Position numbers and translations under genes: made by a program. Below are positions 17,301 to 26,065 of a stretch of DNA of 64,000 nt, piece after piece (position 1 is the stretch's first letter; the number at the start of each line of letters is the position of its first letter). The notes beneath the pieces were generated by a model that had not been told where the DNA came from, searched no databases, and saw only the letters and a program-made list of their open reading frames with translations. The DNA is from an uncultured Myxococcales bacterium (lineage in GTDB: Bacteria > Myxococcota_A > UBA9042), in NCBI GenBank assembly GCA_903840165.1, contig CAIMEY010000078.1, positions 124,001 through 188,000 of the forward strand, written 5' to 3'.

Positions 17301-19203
17301 TATCCTCGGCCTTACGCCGCAGGTCTACGACACCAAGGCCAAGCAATACACGGACATCCACTACTCGCAGTTGCAGAGCAACTACTCGCTCATCACCGAC
17401 TGCGCGGCTGTGGCCGACCCGATCGCCTTTAAGCCAGGCCGTTGGGATGACACGCGCGACGGCGCCTTCCACCCGACCCTGGACGGCCTGATCGTCAATG
17501 TCGGCGGCAACTATACCCGTTGCAAGATGCAGCAGGTCGACTACGTGCCGTGGCAGAGCCTGCGCAGCCCGACCGCCAAGGAGTACGGCACCGGCACGTA
17601 CCGCGGCAACGTCGCCATCGACGCCCAGGGACGCACCCGCTTGCCGTACGGCTTTGCCAGCGACAATTGGGCCGACCTTGGCAACGCCAGCGTCTACCGC
17701 CACGACAACGGTGCGGACACCTACGAAATCTTCAACTTCATGGCGACCCAGCAGGAAGTCATGCACATCTTTGACAACTACCGTCGCAACCGCTCGACGT
17801 TCAGCGTTCGCTCGGCGGCCAACCGCTCCCTGAGTCGCTACAACGAGAAAATGCGCGACGGCGCCAAGGGTCTTGGCTTGTACCGCAACATCTACAAGCA
17901 GTTCGCCGCGCAGCTGGGTCTGACTGGCGAGTCGATGTGGGCCTATGCGGCGCAAAAGTTCTTCCCGGATCCAGTCCTGTCGGCCGGAATGGTGTTCGAT
18001 TACTTCACGCACCAGACTGGACGCCCGGAAGACGGCCCCCACTACCTGGATGATACCGGTAAGGTCCTACTTTCAACGGGTTCGAGCATGAGCAGCCAGG
18101 TCAAGACGGTTGTCAATGTCCCCAACGGTGCCACGGGCTTCTTCGGCAAGGTGACCTTCAATGGTCGCCCGGTTGAGAACGCGCTGGCTACTGATCAAGG
18201 CGACTACAACAGCCAATTCACGATGAATGCTGGCTCTTACTACGACAAGATGTACACGACGATGCTGCTGACCGAGTCGGTTGACAACTTCATCAGTTCG
18301 TCGCTGCAGGACTTCACCGATGCCCGTTACCGCTCGGTTTCGATTGCGGATCTGTTCCCCGAAGGCTACCGTCGTTTCATCGGCAACATGCTGACCAACG
18401 ATTCCTTCATCAAGGGCGCCCGCGTTGCGACCGATAAGAACGGCAAGGTGTTGGCGGACAAGCAGTTGTTCCCGACCTCACCGATCGGCTGGACCACGTG
18501 GTACGGCGCGACGCCAACCTCTTGCTTCCCCGGCGATGGCACCACGATCTGCAGTTCGCTAAGCAAGGCCGACCAGACCGTGTTCGGCAGCAAGACGCCG
18601 GCCAACACCCTGGCCATCGACCCGCAAGTGGGCTGGGAGCAGCAGAAGTTCCTGATTGCTTGGACCTTGCTGTATTTGCCGGAGAATCAGCAGCAGGACT
18701 GGCTGAACATGTTCAAGGTGTGGGAAATGGGCAGCGATTCGGACCCGCAATTGGGCAATAATCGCATCGAGTTCCACCACCCCGATGGCCGGACCTGGAT
18801 CGCGCGTTCGTTCGGTCGTGAGGACATCTTTGGCAAGACCGTGCAGAAGGGCATCGCCGCCCGCGTGCTGGAATACGCCAATGAATTGCTCAATCAAGCC
18901 TATGACTGCACGGCCGTCGACGTGGACAATGACAGCGTCGTCGACTGGTACCAGCCCAAGCTCAACCCGAGCAACGGTCAGCCTTTGGTCAAATTCGATG
19001 CAGGCGTGGTTGGTGTTGACCCGGCAACAGGCGGCAATATCACGTCTTTCCCGAACTGCACCGACACCGACTTCTCGGCGTGCACCTGCGACATGAACCG
19101 GGCCTGCATGGCGCTCAAGGAGTACATCTCGGTGCCGACGTTCATGCGTTCGGCCATCGCGGCGTACAACTTGGGCAACCCGCACGGTAAGGGCATTTAC
19201 TAG
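14335..19203 (+). CDS. Giant lipoprotein with metzincin-type zinc peptidase core
   Basis: A 1622-residue protein. ATG 14335 has GAGG 5 nt upstream and is followed by a signal peptide with lipobox A-V-G-C (Cys at about residue 21); the open frame upstream lacks a signal. A zinc site H-E-M-G-H-S-M-G-L-R-H starts at residue 857. The following S-V-M-D-Y-A, with Met at 933, is the Met-turn expected for metzincins (HExxHxxGxxH plus Met-turn). The regions before (~850 residues) and after (~690 residues) show no domain I can name. Cys pairs and a short Asp-rich D-E-D-A-D-G-T-E-D segment near residue 360, which may bind calcium, are visible. Its overall plan recalls DUF5117/DUF4953-type secreted peptidases, but this is not certain. 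A strong terminator follows. Likely cell-surface proteolysis. Confidence 0.82.
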   Translation: MTLHRTTLLVAALTLCALAVGCAQQVPAINRVQPYALDKTWFVGKDLQDAKDDPEFWSRATLIDVGYGAAQDGLFTSTYAQPTTRIKWQVTEKFLIGRLAYERINNSDGKGVGQSTENGIIVCSYPITSHFDIKKDYNPTTGEELNVVGENSSDRPWYDRAYMHVDFSKNLNTDSYDFDTLSMMGVYGGISYEATAYEITDPSDENAPFFTEDGSYFDVTNKAFARPGMIDLSYLGWGIKQFPSCYLDADFSGGSAPTGSCNPVELTIRQSFRRVANSDFEPKEWDGHRFQAYGVFTTERRGYARDYGMTDTNWHRLAEIYDIWNRSHYYDNQADMTGQVPCFTTDTTPYGADPHRDEDADGTEDECAPVKDKTGLGGSRCDTFKQRCTLPYRLRTPKPVIWYSTNGNNPDYFQPTEDAAHEWDVAMRGAVRAAMYSECTNALDKGKDAVADPATCAKNFPIYFGQQEENQDAIQLAMEVDDCRHGIAHKDLGQDDAKCKALADTVGAKRSVGPAVIDIAKMPEMVVLCHSPVEATDPLVCGDPNQRLPHGISSVDCFNAQKGGDRPTIDTCNKAIHARRGDLRFHQVNNLVEPQVPSPWGIMVDAKDPLTGETVSASINVWTYINDLWSQGVVDQARYINGEIPVEDITNGKYIQNWSAAAQAASMGGTLPQLTAEQAEGRRGDVGDHMSAAQADQFAGAHPEAITAGTELKDKLRTVQANSAATSTSAPTYNARMQAAAGTEFEAALVTPAIQQLMGVVGLPLTGSIMDLASPLRGGNPALQRQVRQMRENALADRGACVMEMADAPLSIAGLADVLQTKFGGFDATSEVKTQNARAESMRKYLARRVHYAVIIHEMGHSMGLRHNFISSADAWGFRPQYWQLRTSDGTVTTPCTQLAADGAKCVGPRYFDPVTKEERDNLIWMWMQSSVMDYAGETTQDMLGLGAYDFAAVRMFYGETVAVHTNEAYNVGTKLGNGMLAQMDDFGGILGLTPQVYDTKAKQYTDIHYSQLQSNYSLITDCAAVADPIAFKPGRWDDTRDGAFHPTLDGLIVNVGGNYTRCKMQQVDYVPWQSLRSPTAKEYGTGTYRGNVAIDAQGRTRLPYGFASDNWADLGNASVYRHDNGADTYEIFNFMATQQEVMHIFDNYRRNRSTFSVRSAANRSLSRYNEKMRDGAKGLGLYRNIYKQFAAQLGLTGESMWAYAAQKFFPDPVLSAGMVFDYFTHQTGRPEDGPHYLDDTGKVLLSTGSSMSSQVKTVVNVPNGATGFFGKVTFNGRPVENALATDQGDYNSQFTMNAGSYYDKMYTTMLLTESVDNFISSSLQDFTDARYRSVSIADLFPEGYRRFIGNMLTNDSFIKGARVATDKNGKVLADKQLFPTSPIGWTTWYGATPTSCFPGDGTTICSSLSKADQTVFGSKTPANTLAIDPQVGWEQQKFLIAWTLLYLPENQQQDWLNMFKVWEMGSDSDPQLGNNRIEFHHPDGRTWIARSFGREDIFGKTVQKGIAARVLEYANELLNQAYDCTAVDVDNDSVVDWYQPKLNPSNGQPLVKFDAGVVGVDPATGGNITSFPNCTDTDFSACTCDMNRACMALKEYISVPTFMRSAIAAYNLGNPHGKGIY

Positions 19204-19236
19204 CCATTGCAGCTACCTAGGTAGCCATTGACGACG

Positions 19237-19286
19237 GCGGCCGTCGCACCGGGGTAACATCCGACTGCGACGGCCGCTGTGTTTTT
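19237..19286 (+). terminator. Intrinsic terminator after the metzincin gene
   Basis: A perfect 12-bp inverted repeat, GCGGCCGTCGCA (19237-19248) and TGCGACGGCCGC (19266-19277), with a 17-nt loop is followed by TGTGTTTTT. It acts on the plus strand. On the minus strand no T-tract follows, so it should not terminate speD. Confidence 0.85.
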
Positions 19287-19522
19287 GCGGCTTGCAGCGA
19301 GCGCGGTACCGGCCAATCGACGCGCTCACGCAAGCCAAACGGCCACCGCTCGGCGATAAACGGCTGTGTAGATTAGGGAAAGTCGCCCATTGCCGGCTTG
19401 AGAAGCCGGGGCAGCGGACTACCTAGCGTCTTGCTCGGTGCCGCCCTGCCCTGCCCTGCCAGCCCAGCGCCCCTGTGAGGAGGCGCCACGGGATTCTGCG
19501 GCCTCGGTGGCGACGGGGCCGG
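19287..19522. other. Intergenic stretch without a gene
   Basis: Together with the terminator this makes a gene-less region of 319 nt between the convergent metzincin and speD genes. It contains a small perfect hairpin, CCGGCTT (19393-19399) with AAGCCGG (19403-19409), and a short CCTGCC-type tandem near 19443-19460. I see no ORF with a ribosome site and no further structure. Confidence 0.6.
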
Positions 19523-20392
19523 CTACTCGAAGGCACCCTTCTTGAGTTTGCGGCCGTAGAAGATCTCCAGCAGTTCGCGCTTGATACGCTTCTGGATGGT
19601 GCGTTGCCCTTCTGCCGGCAGATCCTGCACCTGCATCCCGAAGACGTAATCCTGTAGCTGAAAATCCTGCTTCAACATCTTGGTATGAAAGATGTTTTCC
19701 TGATAGACGTTGACGTCCAGCATCTGGTACTGGTGCCGTGTCTCTTTATCGATGAAGTTCTGGATCGAGTTGATCTTATGGTCAATAAAGAACTTCTTGC
19801 CGGAAACATCGCGCGTAAACCCGCGTACCCGGTAGTCCAGGGTCACGATGTCGGATTCCAAGTTGTGCAGGAGGTAATTGAGCGCGCGCAAAGGCGAAAT
19901 GCGGCCACAGGTGCTGACGTCAATGTCGGCGCGGAAGGTCGAGATGCCGTTATCGGGATGGCTTTCTGGATAAGTATGCACAGTGATGTGGCTTTTATCC
20001 AAATGCGCCACCACGGCGTCCGACCGCGGCCGGGCCCCATGCGGCACATTGTCTGGCACCGGGCCGGGTTCCTCTTCAAGGGCATCTTCCGTTTCGGTCT
20101 TGTGCTTGGACGCGACCTCGTCCTCGGCGATAAGCATCGTCACGCTGGCGCCCTGGGGATCGTAGTCTTGCCGAGCAATATTGAGGATATTGGCACCGAT
20201 GATCCGCGAAACATTGACCAGGATCTGCGTCAACCGCTCGGCGTTGTACACTTCGTCGATGTAGCGGATGTAGTCGCGCTGCTGGGCTTCGGTGCCGGCG
20301 TAGCAGATATCGTACAGGTTAAAGCTTAGCGTTTTGGTGAGGTTATTGAACCCTTGGAGCTTAAGCTTCTTGATCGGCTTGACGGTTGGCAT
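19523..20392 (-). CDS. speD: S-adenosylmethionine decarboxylase proenzyme
   Basis: A 289-residue protein. The start ATG has GGAGGAA 8 nt upstream. It makes decarboxylated SAM, the aminopropyl donor for spermidine. The proenzyme cuts itself before a serine to create a pyruvoyl group. That site is visible as [13 protein letters not shown] with Ser134. Other family blocks: a [14 protein letters not shown] segment from about 160 and a [10 protein letters not shown] segment near 190. It belongs to the longer, enterobacterial-type SpeD (about 264 residues in E. coli). The extra length is a hydrophilic, Glu/Pro-rich insertion at roughly residues 93-125, just before the cleavage site. No speE or other polyamine gene is next to it. 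The 240 nt upstream of its start hold no gene. Confidence 0.95.
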   Translation of the reverse strand: MPTVKPIKKLKLQGFNNLTKTLSFNLYDICYAGTEAQQRDYIRYIDEVYNAERLTQILVNVSRIIGANILNIARQDYDPQGASVTMLIAEDEVASKHKTETEDALEEEPGPVPDNVPHGARPRSDAVVAHLDKSHITVHTYPESHPDNGISTFRADIDVSTCGRISPLRALNYLLHNLESDIVTLDYRVRGFTRDVSGKKFFIDHKINSIQNFIDKETRHQYQMLDVNVYQENIFHTKMLKQDFQLQDYVFGMQVQDLPAEGQRTIQKRIKRELLEIFYGRKLKKGAFE

Positions 20393-20632
20393 GGCTCAGA
20401 TTCCTCCCTAGGCGTGCCAACGGGCTTTGCGAGCGCCGATAGGCCAGGCCCCCGTGCTGATGCGCCGGTCTAGCGGCGGTTGGCGGCGCAGCGTAGGGCA
20501 CAGCGAGGCTGCAGGCAAGTGCGCAGACGCCCAAATTTTTGCGGGGTCTCCAGGGCAGCCCTGGCTCAAGCGCGACGACTCAGGTCAGGGCGTGCAGTGC
20601 AAGGACGCAGCGGGCCGAGCAGCCTCGAGAAT

Positions 20633-23600
20633 CTAGGGGCAGCCAGGGATAGCCTTGAACACACAAATGCCTGTTTTTGCATCGCATACATCCGCTGTGC
20701 AGGGCTTGCCGTCGTTGCAGACCTTTGCCGCGCCCGGCTGACATCCGCCGCCTGCGCATTGGTCGCCAATGGTGCACGGATTGCCGTCTGTGCACTCGCC
20801 GGTGGCGGGGGCGTGGACGCATTGGCCCAGGGCCTTGTTGCAACTATCTGTTGTGCAAGGATTTCCGTCGCTACAGTTGAGGGTGCCGATGCCCTGGCAG
20901 AGGCCGCCAAAGCACAGGTCCTGGCTGGTGCACGGATTTCCGTCATTGCAAGCCGTGAGGTTGGCTGCTGGCTTGGTCTGGCACTGGCCTTTGGCCACGT
21001 TGCAGGTCAGGAACTGGCAGGGATCGGGCGAAATTCCGCAATCGGCAGCCGTAGTACACTGGCTGATGCACCCGGGGATCGCCTTGTGCGAACAGTCGCC
21101 GGAGCTGGGCAGGCAGGTGTCGGCCGTGCAGGGGTCGCTGTCCGCACACGCCTTGGCTTGGCCACTTTGGCAGCCACCCAACCAGCAGAAATCATTGGAT
21201 GTACAGGCATTGCCGTCACTGCAGGGTGTGCCGATTGCGCTCGCGAACGTGCACTGGCCACTGGCGAAACTGCAGCTATCGAGCGTACAGACGTTGCCGT
21301 CATCGCAGACCTTGGCAAGGCCTCCCTTGCAGACGCCGCCCTTGCAGCTTTCCCCAGTAGTGCACAAATTGGCGTCATTACAGGCGATACCGTTGGTGAC
21401 GGGTGCAAATGAGCATTTGTTCTTGGTGCAATGGCCCACCTGACAGCCGCCGGCAGTGGCCGGGCAATCGCTGTCCGCTGTGCAGTTGCCGCCGCAGCCA
21501 TTGATCGCCACATGGATGCAACTACCTGTCATTGCAACACAACTGTCGGCCGTGCACGGGTCGCCGTCACTGCAATTCTTCGTGTTCAGGCCCCCTTGGC
21601 ACTTGCCCGCTAGGCATTGGTCGCCCAGTGTGCAGGGGTTGCCGTCGTTACACGGCGCGACCAAAGGGGCGCTTTGGCAGCCGCTGAGGGCCGAACAACT
21701 ATCGATTGTGCAAGGATTTCCGTCGTTGCACACCACGGTGACGCCAGCCGTGCAAAGGCCGGCCACGCATACGTCCTGCACCGTGCAGGCGCTGCCATCA
21801 TCGCAGGGGCCGCCAACAAAGATATGCTGACAACCTTTCGGATTCACACAGCTATCTGTGGTGCACGCGTTTCCATCGTCGCAGGAAATCGCCTGGCCGA
21901 CGCATAGGCCGGCATTGCAAGCATCGCCCTGGGTACAGGGGGATCCGTCATCACAGTTCGAGGTGGCATAGGCCGAGGAGCAGCCAAAGGTCGCGTCACA
22001 ACTGTCTATCGTGCAAGGGTTTTTGTCGTCACATCCGAGCAACTTGGGGCCGATGCACTGACCGCCGCTACAGGCGTCGCCTAAGGTGCAGGCGTCGTTG
22101 TCCGAGCACGGACTGGCGTCTGGGCTGGCTACGGGCGCGCATTGGCCGGTCTGTGGACTGCACGTTGCGTGTAAACAGCTATTATCTTTTGAGGAATCGC
22201 AGACCACAATGGTCGCTGCGTTCAGTACGCAGGCGTTGGCCACGCACTGCAGCGTGCCGTTGCACAGATTGCCGTCCTCCAACTTTGCGCAATCACTGAG
22301 CGTCTGGCACTGACAGCCGGAGACACCGCTGACGCATTGGCCTGCCTGGCAGTAATCGCCGACGGTACAGGCGTAACCGTCGTCGCAGACAACGGAATTG
22401 GCGACGTGCTGACACCCTACATTGGGGTCGCAACTGTCGTCCGTGCACGGATTGCCGTCGGCGCAGGCGGCTGGCCCTCCCGCCTTGCACACAGCGCCCA
22501 GGCATAGATCGCTAATTGTGCAAGCATTTTCGTCGTCACAGGCGACATCGGTGGCCGCTACAGCCAGATGAAGGCATCCCTGTTTGGGATCGCAGAGATC
22601 CACCGTGCAAGGGTTGCTATCAACACAACTGGCTGGTGCGCCTGCGCAAACGCCGCTGATACAGATGTCGCCAACCGTGCACGCCTGCCCATCGTCGCAG
22701 ACGGCGCTTTGGGCAATGTGGATGCAAGCGCCGCTGCCCACGTCGCATACGTCGAAACTACAAGGGTTTGCATCGTCACAGGACTTGGGCGCACCGGCCA
22801 AGCATTGGCCCAGCAAACACGTGTCGACCTGCGTGCACGCCGAGCCATCGCTGCAACTGCTTGTATTAAAGCTGTGTTGGCAGCCGGTGCTTGGAGCGCA
22901 GCTGTCATCGGTGCAGGGATTGCCGTCGTCACACCCGACCAAAATCCCTGTACAACTGCCGGCTTGGCAGGATTCGCCCTGGGTGCAGGCGTTGCTGTCG
23001 TCGCATGCCTGCCCTTGGATCGCCGGGACGGTGGCGCAGGCTCCGGAACTCGATTGGCAGACGGCCACTTGGCAATTGCTAGGTTTTTCGCAGGTTACAC
23101 TAAGGGGGCCCGTGCACTTGCCGGCTTTGCACGCGTCCCCCAAGGTGCACGCATCGCCGTCGGAACAGGGCAGGCCATCGGCTGCCCAGGGACTGACGCA
23201 GCCGCTCGCGGGCAGGCAAGCGTCGATGGTGCACGGGTTGCCATCATCGCAATTCACGTTGCTGCCCAAGCACTTTCCAAAGACGCAGCTGTCATTTTGG
23301 CTACAGGCCGATCCGTCCGAACAAGGCGCGTTGCCCAGGGCCGTGTTGCTGCAGACCCCCATGACTGGGTCGCAAAGGTCTAGTGTACAGGCGTTGTTGT
23401 CGTCACAGCCGGCGCTGGAGGCAGCCACGCACTGCCCGGCCTGGCATGCTCCCGCGACGCAGAAAATCCCTTTGGGCACGCAGGGTAAGGCATCTACGAA
23501 AGGATGGCTGCATCCTTGACTGGGTTGGCACTCATCGGCCGTGCAGGGATTGCCGTCATCCGCACAGGCCTTGAGGGCGCCAGGTAAGCACTCGCCGCCG

Positions 23601-24514
23601 CTGCATTTGTCGGCGGTGCAGATGTCGCCGTCGAGGTCGCAAAACGCTTCGTTGAGACTGATCAAGCACTGCCCGCCCTGGCATAGGTCGCTGGTGCAAG
23701 CATTGCCGTCGTCGCAGGGGCTGCCTTCGTCAGTCAAGCCATTGCAGTTATTGTCTAAACTGTCACAAACCTCTGCCGTAGGCGTGGGAGCATCGCATAG
23801 GGTCAGACCGCCAGAAGCGCACCAACGCAAGCCGACGCAAGCTCCTGCCGCCGCGCCGTCAGCCGCTTTCCAGACTTGGGCGCAGGACGTGGAAAGGCCT
23901 AAGACCGTTGCAGCGGCGTTGCACGTGCAGTCGCCCCAAAGCTGCCCTACCGCGGGAATGGGCAAACACTGAGAGGCTGATTGGCCTTCGACCGACACGA
24001 TTTGCTGGCAATGGTAGCCATCAGGGCAGCCCGCGGCACTGCAGTCCTGCGCACAGAAGCTGCCGTCCCAGCCGTGGGCGACGCAGAGTCCGCCTGCGCA
24101 CGCCTGCGAGGAGCTGCACGGATTGCACAGGTGGGGATTGGCAGCGATGGCGTTGACGTCGGCCGCGGTATCTTCTTGACTATCAGCGTCTTGGACATCA
24201 TCAACACCAGTCACATCTGCCGACGTTGCAAGTCCTTCAGTCCCATCGGCTTGGGGCGAATCGCCGTCGGCATCCACCCCCGGATTTGGGCCAGCCTCAG
24301 TCGCAGCGTCCTCTTGGAGCGACAGATCGCCTGCAAGACCTTGATCAATCTCCTGATTCCCCAGGTCCTGATCTGCGTCCATGCCGGTCAAGTCGTCGCT
24401 TGACCCGACCTCTAGCGCACCCGGCGTCGGAATCGGCGATCGCGACGCGAGATCATCGGCACAGCCAGCGAAGGCTAGACTCAGGACAGTTGCAACAAGC
24501 AAGCGGTTTCGCAT
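20633..24514 (-). CDS. Giant Cys-rich repeat lipoprotein A
   Basis: A 1293-residue protein. I use the inner ATG (complement ending 24514), which is followed directly by a lipoprotein signal ending F-A-G-C. An acidic Asp/Glu linker of ~100 residues follows, then a Cys-rich head (C-N-P-C; G-Y-H-C). Next comes a MopE-like motif, E-V-C-D-S-L-D-N-N-C-N-G-L-T-D-E, known as a putative metal-binding motif in Myxococcota. About thirty-two Cys half-modules of ~20-28 residues follow to the C-terminus. Type B reads C-D-D-G-N-P-C-T-x-D-x-C and type A C-x-D-G-x-A-C-T-x-G-D-x-C. Some modules are degenerate. There is no other C-terminal domain. It is probably a rigid, disulfide-rich stalk on the outer surface. 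Two paralogues lie in this window. Binding partner unknown. Confidence 0.85.
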   Translation of the reverse strand: MRNRLLVATVLSLAFAGCADDLASRSPIPTPGALEVGSSDDLTGMDADQDLGNQEIDQGLAGDLSLQEDAATEAGPNPGVDADGDSPQADGTEGLATSADVTGVDDVQDADSQEDTAADVNAIAANPHLCNPCSSSQACAGGLCVAHGWDGSFCAQDCSAAGCPDGYHCQQIVSVEGQSASQCLPIPAVGQLWGDCTCNAAATVLGLSTSCAQVWKAADGAAAGACVGLRWCASGGLTLCDAPTPTAEVCDSLDNNCNGLTDEGSPCDDGNACTSDLCQGGQCLISLNEAFCDLDGDICTADKCSGGECLPGALKACADDGNPCTADECQPSQGCSHPFVDALPCVPKGIFCVAGACQAGQCVAASSAGCDDNNACTLDLCDPVMGVCSNTALGNAPCSDGSACSQNDSCVFGKCLGSNVNCDDGNPCTIDACLPASGCVSPWAADGLPCSDGDACTLGDACKAGKCTGPLSVTCEKPSNCQVAVCQSSSGACATVPAIQGQACDDSNACTQGESCQAGSCTGILVGCDDGNPCTDDSCAPSTGCQHSFNTSSCSDGSACTQVDTCLLGQCLAGAPKSCDDANPCSFDVCDVGSGACIHIAQSAVCDDGQACTVGDICISGVCAGAPASCVDSNPCTVDLCDPKQGCLHLAVAATDVACDDENACTISDLCLGAVCKAGGPAACADGNPCTDDSCDPNVGCQHVANSVVCDDGYACTVGDYCQAGQCVSGVSGCQCQTLSDCAKLEDGNLCNGTLQCVANACVLNAATIVVCDSSKDNSCLHATCSPQTGQCAPVASPDASPCSDNDACTLGDACSGGQCIGPKLLGCDDKNPCTIDSCDATFGCSSAYATSNCDDGSPCTQGDACNAGLCVGQAISCDDGNACTTDSCVNPKGCQHIFVGGPCDDGSACTVQDVCVAGLCTAGVTVVCNDGNPCTIDSCSALSGCQSAPLVAPCNDGNPCTLGDQCLAGKCQGGLNTKNCSDGDPCTADSCVAMTGSCIHVAINGCGGNCTADSDCPATAGGCQVGHCTKNKCSFAPVTNGIACNDANLCTTGESCKGGVCKGGLAKVCDDGNVCTLDSCSFASGQCTFASAIGTPCSDGNACTSNDFCWLGGCQSGQAKACADSDPCTADTCLPSSGDCSHKAIPGCISQCTTAADCGISPDPCQFLTCNVAKGQCQTKPAANLTACNDGNPCTSQDLCFGGLCQGIGTLNCSDGNPCTTDSCNKALGQCVHAPATGECTDGNPCTIGDQCAGGGCQPGAAKVCNDGKPCTADVCDAKTGICVFKAIPGCP
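20640..23730 (-). repeat. Tandem Cys half-module repeats coding for lipoprotein A
   Basis: Imperfect tandem units of about 60-85 nt. Each encodes a D-G-N-x-C-T core, read on the minus strand. By eye there are 17 cores with C-T-x-D-x-C spacing and 15 with one extra residue (C-T-x-x-D-x-C). The repeats give long open frames on the opposite strand, which are by-products. Confidence 0.85.
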
Positions 24515-24746
24515 ACATTTCCACGCCCTTAGGCCCAACGCGCGGTGCGGAGCCATGCAGGGCAACTTCAGTGTAGCACAAAGCCTTGGCTGGCCGACAT
24601 GGTTGCCAACTCTACGGAATCATGTAGACACCCGCCGGCATGGCCCACGACACCGTTGCAGTGAGCGGCAAAATCGGGACACTGAAGGGCATGGCGTTGA
24701 GGCAGCATGACCAACAAGTACCCGTCATCAAATAGGATTATCTGCG

Positions 24747-25802
24747 ATGCAAGAGCAACTGCACCGAATTTGGCTGGAGCGACTTCGGTTCGAATGGCGC
24801 ATGGTCAACATCGATCAACTGGACTCGCGCCTCTTGCCGCCCGTGTTCAGCATTGACGTCGGCCCCACCGTGCGGCTGGGACGCTGGGAGCGGAGAACGC
24901 GGACGCTTGGGATCAGCGAGGCCCATATCTGGTCGAATTCATGGGATGAAGTGCTGGCGACCCTGCGCCACGAGATGGCCCACCAAGTGGCGCATGAACT
25001 GCTGGACGCCCAAGGGGAGGAACCGCACGGCCCGGCGTTTATTCTGGCATGTCAAATGGTTGGTGCGAATTCGGCAGCAACGACGCCGGCCCACGGCAGC
25101 CGGGATTCGGAAGTCGATCGCGCCCTGGACAAGGTGCGCAAGCTCTTGGCACTGGCGGCGAGTCCCAATCAGCACGAGGCGGAAGTGGCCATGGCCGCGG
25201 CCAATACCCTGCTTTTAAAGTATAACCTGGCGCTGACTGGGGGTACGGGGCAGCAATATGGCTACCGGCGTGTGGGCCCGACGCAGGCGGCGGTTGGGCT
25301 GGATCGCAAGTTGATCGCGAGCATTTTGTCGCAGTTCTTCTTTGTCGAGTGCATCTGGATCTCGACCTTCAACGCCAAACGCGGTCGCGCCGAGAGGCAG
25401 CTTGAGCTCAATGGCACGCCAGCCAGCCTGGATATGGCCGCGTATGTGCATGATTTCTTGACCCATGCTGCTGAGGGACTTTGGCAGCAGAAGTCGGCCC
25501 TGGCCGCCCCGGGGTATCGCCAAGCGCGACGCGAATTCATCGCCGGCGTACTGATGGGGTTTAGCGAAAAGCTCCGTGCCGAACGGCACATCAACGCGGG
25601 TAAGGGCCTGATTTGGCTTGGGGATCCTGAGCTTAAGCGCTACCACAGCGAGAGGCATCCGCGCACAAGCAACATGGCCGGCAGTGTGCTGCGACGCGGT
25701 TCGCTGCATGAAGCTGGACGGCAGGCGGGCAAGAACCTGCAGATTCACCGGGGGATTCACGAACAGAGTGGCGCCTCAGGGCGTCTCCTGGGGCACACCT
25801 GA
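24747..25802 (+). CDS. SprT-like zinc metallopeptidase with DUF2786 domain
   Basis: A 351-residue cytoplasmic protein starting at ATG 24747 (AGGA 9-10 nt upstream). The N-terminal ~105 residues are SprT/WSS1-like: L-R-H-E-M-A-H gives the HExxH site (His75, Glu76, His79), and the third ligand His94 lies in E-E-P-H-G-P-A-F. Residues ~120-160 match DUF2786: K-V-R-K-L-L-A-L-A-A-S-P-N-Q-H-E-A-E-x-A-M-A-A-A-N. The remaining part (residues 185-300) is the conserved region usually following DUF2786. SprT-type peptidases in eukaryotes (SPRTN) remove DNA-protein crosslinks; the bacterial versions joined to DUF2786 occur in phages and chromosomes and are uncharacterised. It is divergent from Cys-rich lipoprotein A, with 232 nt between the two starts. 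Confidence 0.85.
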   Translation: MQEQLHRIWLERLRFEWRMVNIDQLDSRLLPPVFSIDVGPTVRLGRWERRTRTLGISEAHIWSNSWDEVLATLRHEMAHQVAHELLDAQGEEPHGPAFILACQMVGANSAATTPAHGSRDSEVDRALDKVRKLLALAASPNQHEAEVAMAAANTLLLKYNLALTGGTGQQYGYRRVGPTQAAVGLDRKLIASILSQFFFVECIWISTFNAKRGRAERQLELNGTPASLDMAAYVHDFLTHAAEGLWQQKSALAAPGYRQARREFIAGVLMGFSEKLRAERHINAGKGLIWLGDPELKRYHSERHPRTSNMAGSVLRRGSLHEAGRQAGKNLQIHRGIHEQSGASGRLLGHT

Positions 25803-26065
25803 CGGCACTCGATCCGACAGGATGTGTCGCTTCATTGGCGCGCGCGGAGTGGCATAGGCGGGCGGCACGGCGCAACATAGCTTGCTTTTGCCCCAGCCAA
25901 TCGCGTATCGTACTTCGCCTTTTGCCGGGTTCTTTGGGGTCACCAGGAACTGCCGGCAAGGGTGAGCCCTGGCAGTCGCCATGGCTGTCCCTGTCGGACC
26001 GATTGCCAGCCGCACCGGACGCGGCACCGATCACCAGTAGCTCTTTTTGCAGCAGCGAGGAAATG

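Noticed and set aside
16105..18042. 645-residue open frame on the minus strand
   Set aside because: It lies wholly inside the metzincin gene in antisense, has no ribosome site or family similarity, and results from GC-rich codon use.
20480..23519. Several 200-310-residue plus-strand frames opposite lipoprotein A
   Set aside because: They are mirror frames of the repeated D-G-N-x-C-T codons (long runs of Ala/Val or Ser/Gln/His repeats) without signals or known domains.
20640..23730. CRISPR-like direct repeats
   Set aside because: Units are in-frame coding repeats with no unique spacers of constant size and no cas genes nearby.
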